A DNA stretch of 34,050 nucleotides from an uncultured Rickettsiales bacterium (GCA_946413485.1 CAMKKS010000004.1:1-34050), one strand, 5' to 3'; counted from the first letter of the stretch, positions 16,701 to 24,075 are shown. The notes: generated from the sequence alone by a model not told the origin. Numbers and translations: made by a program.

Positions 16701-17322
16701 ACTTTTTACCCTTGTTTTCTTTTCTATTATTAGAATTTGCACTTGTATAACTATTAAATTGATTTTCATATATAACCTTAGTTGCTTGATCGTCCATTAA
16801 TGAATAATTAATATCAGTATTCATTTCACATTCTTTATAATCGGTAGTAATATTTAATGCATCGCCAGTTGTTCCGTCGTCAAATTTAACAGTAGAAACA
16901 TGATAACTAAACGTTTTTGGTGTTTGCTTCTCGCCCCATGGAAAATAATTTCCATCAGCATAAACAATGAGTTGTTTACCATTTGTTTCAAAACCAGTAT
17001 CTATCCAATCAATTTGTTGACCTTTAATATCATAGGGATTCCCTATACCGCACTCACCACCAGATGATAAATTTGCCATATCATATGTAAAAGTTTTATT
17101 TGTTCCATTGTTATTGTTCAATAAACACGCACCTTCACCACTGCTTGGCTTTGAACATTGAAATAAAAGTAAAATCCAATATAGAATCCAAAAAAAAATT
17201 GTTACAACAAACCAAAATTTGATTTTATTAATCAAATTACCGGCCATTTGCTGTATTCCGCCAGCACTTTGCTTTCCAAAAGCACCAGTAAAACTTTTAG
17301 CAATAGCGGAAAAAAAACTCAT
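13786..17322 (-). CDS. virB6: giant VirB6/TrbL-like T4SS inner-membrane protein
   Basis: A 1178-residue protein with the layout of the extended VirB6 proteins of Rickettsiales-type P-type T4SSs. An N-terminal membrane helix (~36-55) is followed by a long, Cys-containing extracytoplasmic domain (~60-585). Next comes the TrbL/VirB6 core with membrane helices near 589-608, 696-760 (several), 778-800 and 856-880, and the segment DWKRFLILLWC then DRYLWSGLIYGAQAI. A hydrophilic Asn/Asp/Lys-rich C-terminal region (~900-1178) closes it. VirB6 forms the inner-membrane channel base. The tail holds four seven-residue repeats of the GLKENDA type. It follows two small membrane-anchored proteins and overlaps dprA by four bases. 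The core call is firm from layout and motifs; which substrate it moves is unknown. Confidence 0.82.
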   Translation of the reverse strand: MSFFSAIAKSFTGAFGKQSAGGIQQMAGNLINKIKFWFVVTIFFWILYWILLLFQCSKPSSGEGACLLNNNNGTNKTFTYDMANLSSGGECGIGNPYDIKGQQIDWIDTGFETNGKQLIVYADGNYFPWGEKQTPKTFSYHVSTVKFDDGTTGDALNITTDYKECEMNTDINYSLMDDQATKVIYENQFNSYTSANSNNRKENKGKKLIDNNIQGDCIIGNNCSIGLSDEIQKACVLKNGAGIYMKIGTDSTFSYHIKNYFVPEYEINCISNDNCRYQYKTSNDGLVYNLIKVPYAIPPVIYKKGANTNGFIWDIKDNVIKNLQILKDYDKETNYKFYTLIPEPNNKSCVGDDYQKIGGLCYHSEQKKLSLLEIKNASCPVSSTENINLPNELCAPQSGKRIYIKPSDTCYEDNTGNINLTFVSGAKPVKENSFSYKNGLHITWVQSFISALFEPFFGNQNEDDTLKVTSNDSNITICRENDNKNEPIYFSNRGGNWLIKTEKYSFNGLKIKDNYNVSTVETLDVRYLSSLNQKCVVATIKSDFEPSKKISDYTTEEVKSTTITLFKLKNIEDGLFIKARNSIMSTSFYHSARILVIVWFVFSFGLGFVNKEKMLSLVPVITSDWKRFLILLWCTDPKNYDFIDRYLWSGLIYGAQAISSGIIDAVSDIYGSSIVVDESPMTFFDDIIASVTSKEVFYKIGAIATSSLSFVFFLFLFPFLANGIIDFMLAVIGPIVSLGFTMFNLGSIIMFMPLYALISMFGGKEEDKFFIAMKTLVKEFIHFAFSVGFFGLCIGFIYHYFMEVIDVKVCWRSKFEFNFFSLININLYDWQLCLAGSENEADIVDRFKIIWEMVKSTFKFTMVLAIFSKLSIIISEQLANIFSQGGGSMGLKAAGDIFNSVKEVVATAFTDSNSALEYEKKYANNMRKKQNEESDVKRDGVDFKDDNMYKNAGSSSVNRTSEDGNSQANRQMDDVNNEQNNNDLLNRINKEDKTTKDNDLSVDENINIPNRSGLDIGPKDLVGNGPINKTNKNIGNIDNNDVSKGNNVGLKENDAGLKENDVGLKENDAGLKENDASIRDINFDDKSNIKNALEEQQLAKNEQNEKQLEKKVDSLDKQLEKWKEFGDSLDIDNQENDLNKEQKMTTDMIKVIEQNQRDAANKLKTLKKSDWDLRKKKK
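14096..14179 (-). repeat. four in-frame 21-base repeats in the virB6-like gene
   Basis: Four tandem 21-base units (14096-14116, 14117-14137, 14138-14158, 14159-14179) encode GLKENDA/GLKENDV (residues ~1048-1076). Units 2 and 4 are almost the same in DNA. The unit length is a multiple of three, so copy number can change without a frameshift. The array lies in the disordered tail. Confidence 0.9.
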
Positions 17323-17374
17323 ATTATTGCTTAATAAAGCAATAAACTTTTTTTATTTTCAATATTACATATTA

Positions 17375-17881
17375 TTAAATACTACGATTTAATCTTTGAT
17401 TGTTATTTATTCTTTGATTGTCAATTGTTGTATAATTTAATTGATCATTGGATATAGAAGAGATTTTAAGCTTACCTCTTTCTTCAAGATCAAATGACAT
17501 GTTATTATTCTTTTTTTCTTTTTTATTATCATCTAATCTTTCGCCTTCTTCAACACTATCATCTAACTCTTTATTATTATCATCGTCATTTTTATCATCA
17601 TAAATATCATTTTCATTATTAGTGAACGAATCTGTCTTAGCGGTCAAATTCGTTTTCTCTTGCTCAGTGGACAAAATTGGTTTTTGTCTTTCGTTTTTAC
17701 CAAAATCTCTTGCCGTATAACTAACTTCTTCAAGATTATTTTGTTTTTCATTTGAATCTGAATTATTATTAATATTTGAAACATTACTCTTATTAAGTAT
17801 TTTTTTAGCTACAATAGTTATAACTACTGAAAGTACTAAAAATATAATTATACCTAGCACAAAAAATAATGTAGTATTCAT
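17375..17881 (-). CDS. membrane-anchored acidic disordered protein, VirB6-linked
   Basis: A 168-residue protein that I do not recognise. One N-terminal membrane helix (~5-27, FFVLGIIIFLVLSVVITIV) is followed by a hydrophilic, mostly acidic region rich in Asn, Asp, Glu and Lys with no visible fold. The C-terminus turns more basic, ending in NNNQRLNRSI. It lies 52 bases upstream of the VirB6-like gene and 25 bases after another protein of the same build, so it is probably part of the same transcript. Possible roles are a T4SS accessory or assembly partner. That is inference from position only. Confidence 0.6.
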   Translation of the reverse strand: MNTTLFFVLGIIIFLVLSVVITIVAKKILNKSNVSNINNNSDSNEKQNNLEEVSYTARDFGKNERQKPILSTEQEKTNLTAKTDSFTNNENDIYDDKNDDDNNKELDDSVEEGERLDDNKKEKKNNNMSFDLEERGKLKISSISNDQLNYTTIDNQRINNNQRLNRSI

Positions 17882-17906
17882 ACTTTAAAATTTTAACAAA
17901 AAATCA

Positions 17907-18362
17907 TTAATAATCAACATAAGTTTGTCCTCTGTCGAGTATTGTAGTATCATTAAAATTCGAAATAATACTATTATTAATATTGTTTTTTTCTTCTTCC
18001 TCTTTATTAGTATCTGTTTTTTTATCATTATTGTTGTTTTTTTTTCTATCATCTAAATTTTTATTCTTCTCTTTTTGAGATATATTCTTATTTTTTCTAA
18101 TTTCTAGGTCAAAAAAATTTTTTAAAATATTATTATTTTTAGAATGATTTTTCTTTAATTTAACCTTATTTTCATTCTTATTATTGTTTTCTTCTTTTTT
18201 CTTCTTATTATTTTTATTTACATTTGTATCTTTGTTTTTCGGAACTATCTTTATATCTTGTCCAGCATGAGACATTTTTTTTTCTGCATAATTCTGACAA
18301 GCATAGTATAAAATGTTCCCAAATAAAACAAATACAAAAAGTGATATTATAACCTCAAGCAC
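17907..18362 (-). CDS. membrane-anchored Lys/Asn-rich disordered protein, first gene of T4SS operon
   Basis: A 151-residue protein with no family I can name. An N-terminal membrane helix (~2-21, EVIISLFVFVLFGNILYYA) leads into a very Lys/Asn-rich low-complexity region of about 110 residues, with a short more ordered C-terminus (SIISNFNDTTILDRGQTYVDY). The start is a GTG at 18362; the ATG at 18366 is in a different frame and runs into a stop. A promoter-like TTGATA/TATAAT lies immediately upstream, so the transcript may have almost no leader. It heads the group that continues with the 168-residue protein, the VirB6-like gene and dprA. Confidence 0.55.
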   Translation of the reverse strand: MLEVIISLFVFVLFGNILYYACQNYAEKKMSHAGQDIKIVPKNKDTNVNKNNKKKKEENNNKNENKVKLKKNHSKNNNILKNFFDLEIRKNKNISQKEKNKNLDDRKKNNNNDKKTDTNKEEEEKNNINNSIISNFNDTTILDRGQTYVDY

Positions 18363-18367
18363 ACATA

Positions 18368-18395
18368 ATTATATATTTTTTTAAATAAATATCAA
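18368..18395 (-). promoter_or_regulatory. predicted promoter of the virB6-dprA operon
   Basis: On the minus strand TTGATA (18395-18390) and TATAAT (18373-18368) are separated by 16 bases. Transcription would start around 18361, essentially at the GTG start codon (18362-18360). That suggests a leaderless or nearly leaderless mRNA, or a start codon chosen too far upstream. AT-richness tempers confidence. Confidence 0.45.
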
Positions 18396-18405
18396 AATAT
18401 ACTTA

Positions 18406-18445
18406 AAAAATTTTTAATTAAACTATTGAAAAATTTTTAATTAAA
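18406..18445. repeat. 17-base direct repeat upstream of dnaK
   Basis: Two identical copies of AAAAATTTTTAATTAAA (18406-18422 and 18429-18445) lie 23 bases apart between the T4SS operon and dnaK. The second overlaps a TTGAAA box (18426-18431) that could be the dnaK -35 element. Each copy contains self-complementary AT tracts. It may be a regulator site or simply bent A-tract DNA. Confidence 0.45.
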
Positions 18446-18482
18446 TTATTTAAAAAAGTGAAAGTTTTAGGTTTTTTGTTTT

Positions 18483-20390
18483 ATGGGAAAAGTTATAGGT
18501 ATTGATTTAGGTACTACTTATTCATGTGTATCAGCTATGATTGATGGTAGTTTAAAAGTTTTTGAAAATACAGAAGGTGCAAGAATTACTCCTTCATTTG
18601 TTGCTTTTGATGAAAAAAATCAAGTTATTGTTGGTGGACCAGCAAAAAGACAAGCAGTAACAAATCCTAAAAATACAATTTTTTCAGCAAAAAGATTAAT
18701 TGGACGTAGATTTGAAGATCCAGCAGTAAATGATGCAAAAAAAACTTTTCCATTTAACGTTGTACGTGCATCTAATGGTGATGCTTGGGTTTCAGCTAAT
18801 GGAAAAAATTATGCTCCAAGTCAAATTGGCGCTTATATACTTGGTGAAATGAAAAAAGCAGCTGAAAGTTATTATGGTGAAGAAGTAAAAGATGCCGTCA
18901 TAACATGTCCAGCATATTTTAATGATTCTCAACGACAAGCAACAAAAGATGCCGGTAAAATTGCTGGTTTAAATGTTTTACGTATTATAAATGAACCAAC
19001 GGCCGCGGCTCTTGCTTATGGTGTAGATAAAAAAGGTAAAGACATGAAAATAGCCGTTTTCGATCTTGGTGGTGGAACATTTGATATATCAATACTTGAA
19101 ATGGGTGGCGGTGTATTTGAAGTAGTTTCTACTAATGGTGATACATTCCTTGGTGGTGAAGATTTTGACCAAAGAATACAACAATATTTAATTGATGAAT
19201 TTAAAAAACAAAATCCTGGAATTGATTTGTCAAAAGATCCGCTTGCATGTCAAAGATTAAAAGAAACAGCAGAAAAAACAAAAATTGAATTATCTTCAAG
19301 AACAGATGTAGATATTAATCTACCATATATAACAGCAGATGCGACTGGTCCAAAACATCTAAATGTTAAACTTACACGTGCAAAGTTTGAAAGTTTAACT
19401 GAAGATTTGATTAAAAGAACTATTGAACCTTGTAAAAAAGCTCTGGAAGACGCTAAATTAAAAACAAGTGATATAGAAGAAGTTTTACTTGTTGGTGGTA
19501 TGACACGTATGCCAGCAGTGCAAAAAGCTGTACAAGATTTCTTTGGTAAAGAACCTTCAAAAGGAGTAAATCCAGATGAAGCAGTTGCTATGGGTGCTGC
19601 TATTCAAGCAGCAGTATTGCAAGGTGATAGTAGCGTAAAAGACATTGTATTATTAGACGTAACACCTTTATCTCTTGGTATTGAAACAATGGGTGGCGTT
19701 ATGACTAAAATAATAGAAAGAAACACAACTATACCAGCAAAAAAATCTCAAGTTTTTTCAACAGCTGAAGATAATCAGCCATCAGTTGGAATTAAAGTTT
19801 ATCAAGGTGAACGTTCAATGGCACGTGATAACAAATTGCTTGGTGAATTTTTACTTGATGGTATAACGCCAGCACCTCGTGGTATACCACAAATAGAAGT
19901 AAGTTTTGACATTGATGCAAATGGTATTATGCATGTTACCGCAAAAGATAAAGGAACCGGTAAAGAGCAAAATATAACCATTAAAAGCAATGGTGGTTTA
20001 AGCGATGCAGATATTGAAAATATGAAAAAAGACGCTGAAGCACATGCCGAAAAAGACAAGGAATTAAAAGAACTTGCTGATTTACGAAATGAAGCAGATA
20101 TGTTAATCTATTCAACTGAAAAATCTTTGAAAGATAATGATGCAAAATTAACAACTGAGTTGAAAGACAATGTTAACAAATCTATTCAAGATGTTAAAGA
20201 TTGCAAAGATGGAGATGATATCACAAAGCTTAAAAACGCTGTTGAAAATTTAAGAAATCAAGCAATGGAAATTGGTAAAATAGTTTATCAAAATACCGGA
20301 AGCAGCAGTGATTCATCATCATCAAATCAAAGTAGTGATTCATCATCAAGTACTGATGAAGCACCAAAAGATGCAAAAGATGCTAATTAA
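18483..20390 (+). CDS. dnaK: chaperone DnaK (Hsp70)
   Basis: The main Hsp70, an ATP-driven chaperone, 635 residues. The nucleotide-binding domain begins [18 protein letters not shown] and contains [13 protein letters not shown] and [16 protein letters not shown]. The interdomain linker is [16 protein letters not shown] (~388-403), and the substrate-binding domain and helical lid follow. The end is odd: instead of the usual EEVD-like tail it has a Ser-rich stretch (SSSDSSSS repeated) and ends in [11 protein letters not shown]. Codon use shows more Gly/Ala and less Asn/Lys than the neighbours, as expected for a conserved, highly expressed gene. Neither dnaJ nor grpE is adjacent. A strong hairpin follows the stop. 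Confidence 0.98.
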   Translation: MGKVIGIDLGTTYSCVSAMIDGSLKVFENTEGARITPSFVAFDEKNQVIVGGPAKRQAVTNPKNTIFSAKRLIGRRFEDPAVNDAKKTFPFNVVRASNGDAWVSANGKNYAPSQIGAYILGEMKKAAESYYGEEVKDAVITCPAYFNDSQRQATKDAGKIAGLNVLRIINEPTAAALAYGVDKKGKDMKIAVFDLGGGTFDISILEMGGGVFEVVSTNGDTFLGGEDFDQRIQQYLIDEFKKQNPGIDLSKDPLACQRLKETAEKTKIELSSRTDVDINLPYITADATGPKHLNVKLTRAKFESLTEDLIKRTIEPCKKALEDAKLKTSDIEEVLLVGGMTRMPAVQKAVQDFFGKEPSKGVNPDEAVAMGAAIQAAVLQGDSSVKDIVLLDVTPLSLGIETMGGVMTKIIERNTTIPAKKSQVFSTAEDNQPSVGIKVYQGERSMARDNKLLGEFLLDGITPAPRGIPQIEVSFDIDANGIMHVTAKDKGTGKEQNITIKSNGGLSDADIENMKKDAEAHAEKDKELKELADLRNEADMLIYSTEKSLKDNDAKLTTELKDNVNKSIQDVKDCKDGDDITKLKNAVENLRNQAMEIGKIVYQNTGSSSDSSSSNQSSDSSSSTDEAPKDAKDAN

Positions 20391-20392
20391 TA

Positions 20393-20428
20393 TTTCATAC
20401 CAGTATAATAAAATATGCTGGTATGAAA
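20393..20428 (+). terminator. strong hairpin after dnaK
   Basis: TTTCATACCAG (20393-20403) pairs perfectly with CTGGTATGAAA (20418-20428). Four further inner pairs, one of them G-U, give about 15 pairs around a six-base loop. It begins two bases after the dnaK stop. The following sequence is A-rich rather than a U-tract, so it may act as a 3' end stabiliser or a weak terminator rather than a classical intrinsic terminator. Confidence 0.65.
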
Positions 20429-20544
20429 AATAAATAAGATTTGTAATTAAATATATAAAAAATGTTTTCTTTATATTTTACTAATTTGATTTTTTATTGA
20501 TAAAAATTTTAATACATTTTTTCTCAATTTTACACAACTAAAAC

Positions 20545-20576
20545 TTGACATTAAAATTAAAAATAACGACTATAAT
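20545..20576 (+). promoter_or_regulatory. promoter-like boxes before tRNA-Thr(TGT)
   Basis: Exact TTGACA (20545-20550) and exact TATAAT (20571-20576) precede the tRNA gene at 20582. The spacing is 20 bases, three more than ideal, so one box may be used with an alternative partner. The -10 position would place the start of transcription at or within a base or two of the mature tRNA 5' end. Confidence 0.4.
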
Positions 20577-20581
20577 TCATA

Positions 20582-20654
20582 GCCAGTTTAGCTCAACTGG
20601 TAGAGCAACTGATTTGTAATCAGTAGGTTGTCAGTTCGAGTCTGACAATTGGCA
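20582..20654 (+). tRNA. tRNA-Thr (anticodon TGT)
   Basis: A 73-base cloverleaf. The acceptor stem GCCAGTT pairs with AATTGGC (one G-U) and the discriminator is A. The D arm is GCTC...GAGC. The anticodon stem ACTGA/TCAGT encloses the loop TTTGTAA, with TGT at 20615-20617. The T arm GTCAG/CTGAC has TTCGAGT. G1-C72 and C2-G71 with anticodon bases G35 and U36 fit threonine identity. The 3' CCA is not encoded. The stop of the facing lipoprotein gene is one base away. Confidence 0.97.
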
Positions 20655-20655
20655 C

Positions 20656-20970
20656 TCATTTGATAATTTCCGATATTATATTTCTATAATATTCATCGCT
20701 ATTCTTATAGCACAATATATATTCTTCTAAAGATATCTTATATTCATTTAAATTTTTTAGAAAAAAATTAAGATTTTTTTCATCAATTGTTAATAAATTA
20801 TCTACAATTTTTGTTTTATATTTATATATATTTACTTTTCTAAATTCACATTTTTTTGGTTCCACATACTTTAATCCACTTACTGTATCTGTTTTTATTT
20901 TTATTGTTTTTTCGCAACCACAAAATATTATTAATAATAAAGATATTTTAAAAAAATTATTTTTCATCAT
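20656..20970 (-). CDS. small lipoprotein, candidate outer-membrane spanin subunit (Rz1-like)
   Basis: A 104-residue protein beginning MMKNNFFKISLLLIIFCGC, a short basic start and hydrophobic stretch ending in a relaxed lipobox (F-C-G-C), so the Cys may be lipidated. The rest has Cys in KKCEFRKVNIY and in EYILCYKN. A similar Cys...LT...N...C layout is seen in some phage small lipoproteins. It overlaps the preceding gene by 14 bases: its ATGATG lies inside the last codons of that gene. Overlap of a lipoprotein with an upstream N-anchored coiled-coil protein is the classic Rz/Rz1 arrangement. No endolysin or holin is near. The alternative is an unrelated small envelope lipoprotein. A TTG at 20988 is a possible earlier start. 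Confidence 0.5.
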   Translation of the reverse strand: MMKNNFFKISLLLIIFCGCEKTIKIKTDTVSGLKYVEPKKCEFRKVNIYKYKTKIVDNLLTIDEKNLNFFLKNLNEYKISLEEYILCYKNSDEYYRNIISEIIK

Positions 20971-21277
20971 AAATAAATATTTTATCAAATAATTTTTGTT
21001 TTTTTTCTAAGTTATTGGCATTTTTTAATTCAAACAATAAACGATTATTCATTTCTTGAATTTTATCAAAATTATTAGCATTTTTTTTTAAAAAATCATC
21101 GCAATGTTTTACTATATTTGTCTGTTTTTTAATAATTGCATCATTTGTTTCTATTGTTATTTTTAATAATTGATTTTCATTTTTTAAATTATTAATCTTT
21201 CTGTTAAACCTGGCTATCTTTGCTATTAAAATAGTGACAACAATTATCGCTAATGCCATTAAGTATTTTTTAATCAT
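20957..21277 (-). CDS. small membrane-anchored coiled-coil protein, candidate inner-membrane spanin subunit (Rz-like)
   Basis: A 106-residue protein with an N-terminal membrane helix (~5-21, YLMALAIIVVTILIAKI) followed by an almost entirely helical, Asn/Lys/Glu-rich segment (NRKINNLKNENQLLKITIET and on) that reads as a periplasmic coiled coil. This is the topology of Rz-type spanins and, in shape only, of FtsL/FtsB-like proteins. The overlapping downstream lipoprotein gene favours the spanin reading. Both lie between two tRNA-Thr genes that face each other, which hints at insertion of a small cassette. No homolog can be named from sequence alone. Confidence 0.5.
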   Translation of the reverse strand: MIKKYLMALAIIVVTILIAKIARFNRKINNLKNENQLLKITIETNDAIIKKQTNIVKHCDDFLKKNANNFDKIQEMNNRLLFELKNANNLEKKQKLFDKIFIYDEK

Positions 21278-21328
21278 TTATTATTAATATACCTTATATA
21301 AAGATATTATGGAAGATATTATTTATCG

Positions 21329-21401
<73 letters not shown>

Positions 21402-21470
21402 TACAACACTAAAAACACTTATTTAATTTAAAATTCAAGAATCTTGTATGATTAAAAGTTAATATTATGA

Positions 21471-23168
21471 TTATTTATCTTTTATTTTATCAAGAGCGAC
21501 ACCTAAAATATCAGCTAAAGAAGCACCTGAATTATCAGTTCCATATTTATCAATAACTTTTTTATATTCTTCTTCTTCAAGACTCTTAATAGAAATAGCT
21601 ATTTTTCTTTCTTTCTCATTAAATGATATAATCTTTGCGTCAACCTTATCGCCTACTGTAAAACGATCAACTCTTTGATCAAGTTTTTCTCTTGATAAAT
21701 CTGCTTTCTTTATAGAAGCATAAACACCTTCTACAATCTCAACAACGATACGATCTGGTTTAATGCTAAATACTTTACATGTAACATTATTACCAACAAC
21801 AAATAAATCTTTGTATTTTTTAAATGGATCGTCTATAAGTTGTTTTAAACCAAAAGAAATCTTTTTGAATTTATCATCAACGGACAAATAAACAACTTTA
21901 ATATTATCACCTTCTTTATAGTTTGCTAAAATATCTATATCAGCTATCCATGCGATATTTTCAAGACTGACGAAACCTTCAATATCTTGATCTTGAATTG
22001 TAATATAAAAACCATAGTCAACAACTTTTGATATTACAGCATCAAATTGTTCACCAGCCTTATGTCCTTCGGCAAATTCTTTAAATGGATTTCTTAATAA
22101 TCTACGTATTGATAATATAACTCTCTGTTTATCGCAATCTATTTCCATTACAGATGCTTCAATTTTATCACCTTCTTTATATTCTTTGATTTTTTCATTT
22201 GCACCTTTACCCCAAACAAGTTCACCTATATGAATAAAACCTTCAACATCCTTTTTAATCTCAACAACTAATCCATTTTTATCTACGCTCGTAACAACAC
22301 AATTAACTTTTTCTCCAACTTCAATTCCTTTAACAAGCTTTAACCATTCATTTTCAATTAATAATTTAGTACTTACAGCAATTTTATCATTTTCTTTATC
22401 AAGTTTTATAACTTTTGCTTTTACTTTTTGTCCAACAGATAAAACTTCGCTAGGATGTCCTATTTTTCCCCAAACAATATCAGTAATATGTAAAAGTGCA
22501 TCAACACCAAAACCTAAATCTATAAATACTCCATAATCCGTAATATTTCTAACTTTTCCTTCAACGACCATGCCTTCGTGAGCTTTTGCATAAAATGCTT
22601 CTTTTACATCTTTATAACTATCATTTATAACCATTTTACGTGATACAACAGCATTTTTGCCATCAAATTGTATAACTTTAAATTGTTGTTTAACGCCAAC
22701 TAAACCGCTTATATCTGTAATATTACCCTCGTCAATTTGACTACCAGGTAAAAAAGCAATAAAACCATCAAAATCAACAGATAAACCACTTTTAACCTTA
22801 GCAAAAGGAATACCTTCAATATTTTCACCACTTTCAAATGCTTGTTGTATCTTTAAACGACTATCTTCTTTTATTGCATTTTCACGACTTAAAATATATC
22901 CATTTTCACCAGCATCTATACCCATTATATAAACATTTACTTTATCGCCAACTTTTAGATCCTTCTCTTCATCTTTTTTGAAAAATTCTTTCATTGGAAT
23001 AATGCCTTCGCTTTTAAGCCCTGCATCAACAACGACAAAGCCTTTTTTCTTGTCTATAGCTGTAATTTTACCTTCAACAACTTTACCAACATTACCTACA
23101 TTACTATTGGCAAAACTATCAAAATACATGTTAACTAACTTAGTTGTTTTAATGTTTAAATCTGACAT
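21471..23168 (-). CDS. rpsA: 30S ribosomal protein S1
   Basis: S1 binds mRNA on the small subunit and promotes initiation, chiefly on leaders with U-rich stretches and weak Shine-Dalgarno motifs. Six S1 RNA-binding repeats are visible in 565 residues, at about 24-90, 105-172, 190-258, 275-345, 362-432 and 449-525. Examples are GKITAIDKKKGFVVVDAG, GKVRNITDYGVFIDLGFG and DAVISKVVDYGFYITIQD. Length and repeat number are normal for a Gram-negative S1. No cmk or ihfB neighbour is present. A CTTGAAA box (23211-23205, minus strand) lies 37 bases upstream and could be its -35. S1 fits the U-rich, SD-poor starts seen across this window. Confidence 0.97.
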   Translation of the reverse strand: MSDLNIKTTKLVNMYFDSFANSNVGNVGKVVEGKITAIDKKKGFVVVDAGLKSEGIIPMKEFFKKDEEKDLKVGDKVNVYIMGIDAGENGYILSRENAIKEDSRLKIQQAFESGENIEGIPFAKVKSGLSVDFDGFIAFLPGSQIDEGNITDISGLVGVKQQFKVIQFDGKNAVVSRKMVINDSYKDVKEAFYAKAHEGMVVEGKVRNITDYGVFIDLGFGVDALLHITDIVWGKIGHPSEVLSVGQKVKAKVIKLDKENDKIAVSTKLLIENEWLKLVKGIEVGEKVNCVVTSVDKNGLVVEIKKDVEGFIHIGELVWGKGANEKIKEYKEGDKIEASVMEIDCDKQRVILSIRRLLRNPFKEFAEGHKAGEQFDAVISKVVDYGFYITIQDQDIEGFVSLENIAWIADIDILANYKEGDNIKVVYLSVDDKFKKISFGLKQLIDDPFKKYKDLFVVGNNVTCKVFSIKPDRIVVEIVEGVYASIKKADLSREKLDQRVDRFTVGDKVDAKIISFNEKERKIAISIKSLEEEEYKKVIDKYGTDNSGASLADILGVALDKIKDK

Positions 23169-23240
23169 CTAAAAAACATTTTATTTGTAAACCATTTTTT
23201 TTAATTTCAAGTATTTTTTATAAAAACAATTATTAATTTA

Positions 23241-23281
23241 AATAAAAAATAAATATTCAATTCTTAATTATAAGAATTGAA
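23241..23281 (-). terminator. intrinsic terminator of the beta-barrel protein gene
   Basis: On the minus strand an eleven-base perfect stem (23281-23271 with 23266-23256, TTCAATTCTTA/TAAGAATTGAA) with a four-base loop is followed by a T-rich run (TATTTATTTTTTATTT, 23255-23240). The stop codon of the gene (23270-23268) lies in the loop, so the terminator overlaps the end of the coding region. Confidence 0.7.
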
Positions 23282-23957
23282 CACCTATTTTAAACATAAA
23301 GTTATCTGTCTTTATTTTTGTTTCCTTAAACGTTCTATGTTGCCCATCAATAATATCATATTCATTAAACTTATTAGAACCATGACGATATTCAAAACCC
23401 ATTATGAATATATCATCAATAATTAAATCAACACCAAAACCATAATTATTTCCATAACGAGTGTCATAATATTTAAAATTGTTCCAACCATTAACTTGTA
23501 AACACTCTAAATTTTTTCCTATGAAACCATATGGTGCTATTGCAAGATAATTTTTGTAAAGATTAATTTTTGTACCAAGCTTTAAATTAAAAGAACCATG
23601 TTCTTTTATATTAAAACCATATGTATCAACAGATATAACATTTGTATTACCACGTGGTATTCTAATTTGAACATCTGTTCCTATGAAAGGATGTATTATA
23701 CTATTTATTCTGAAATAAAAAGAAGCACCAGTTCCTATAACTAAACCATGACCTTTTGTTGAATATATAGAATTATAAGGTGTATCTTTGGCAGAATTTA
23801 TAAAATATTCTGCATCACCACCGTATCTTTGTTCCGTATAACCAAAATATAAATTTGATTTAAAATAAAATCTTTTAGATAAATCAGCAGCATTAACATT
23901 ATTAACATTCAAAAGTGTTGCAAAAGCAACCATTGGTATAAATAACTTTTTATTCAT
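23268..23957 (-). CDS. outer-membrane beta-barrel protein
   Basis: A 229-residue protein with a clear signal peptide (MNKKLFIPMVAFATLLNVNNVNA, cut after NA) and a mature part of alternating hydrophobic/polar strands with many Tyr, Phe and Gly. Examples are FYFKSNLYFGYTEQRYGG, GLVIGTGASFYFRINSIIHPFIGTD split by turns, and the final NFMFKIGVQFL. The size fits a small barrel of about eight strands, like OmpA-type or surface-antigen barrels of Rickettsiales. The last residue is Leu after Phe rather than a terminal Phe. Such proteins contribute to envelope stability or host contact. The precise family is not recognised. It has its own promoter candidate and terminator, so it is probably monocistronic. 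Confidence 0.75.
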   Translation of the reverse strand: MNKKLFIPMVAFATLLNVNNVNAADLSKRFYFKSNLYFGYTEQRYGGDAEYFINSAKDTPYNSIYSTKGHGLVIGTGASFYFRINSIIHPFIGTDVQIRIPRGNTNVISVDTYGFNIKEHGSFNLKLGTKINLYKNYLAIAPYGFIGKNLECLQVNGWNNFKYYDTRYGNNYGFGVDLIIDDIFIMGFEYRHGSNKFNEYDIIDGQHRTFKETKIKTDNFMFKIGVQFL

Positions 23958-23980
23958 AAACGTGATAAAAAAACAATGAA

Positions 23981-24009
23981 TAAATATGAATTTAACTAAT
24001 ATTATTCAA
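23981..24009 (-). promoter_or_regulatory. predicted promoter of the beta-barrel protein gene
   Basis: On the minus strand TTGAAT (24009-24004) and TATTTA (23986-23981) are separated by exactly 17 bases. They leave a leader of about 18 bases before the ATG at 23957. Each hexamer is close to consensus but not perfect. Confidence 0.4.
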
Positions 24010-24075
24010 TTTATTTTTAATTATTTTTGTGCGTTTTTTACTATTAAATGATTATATTTAATTAATTTTGATAAA

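Noticed and set aside
21436-21446. CAAGA-A-TCTTG palindrome after rpsA as a terminator
   Set aside because: A one-base centre cannot form a loop; it is more likely part of the tRNA-Thr(CGT) promoter region.
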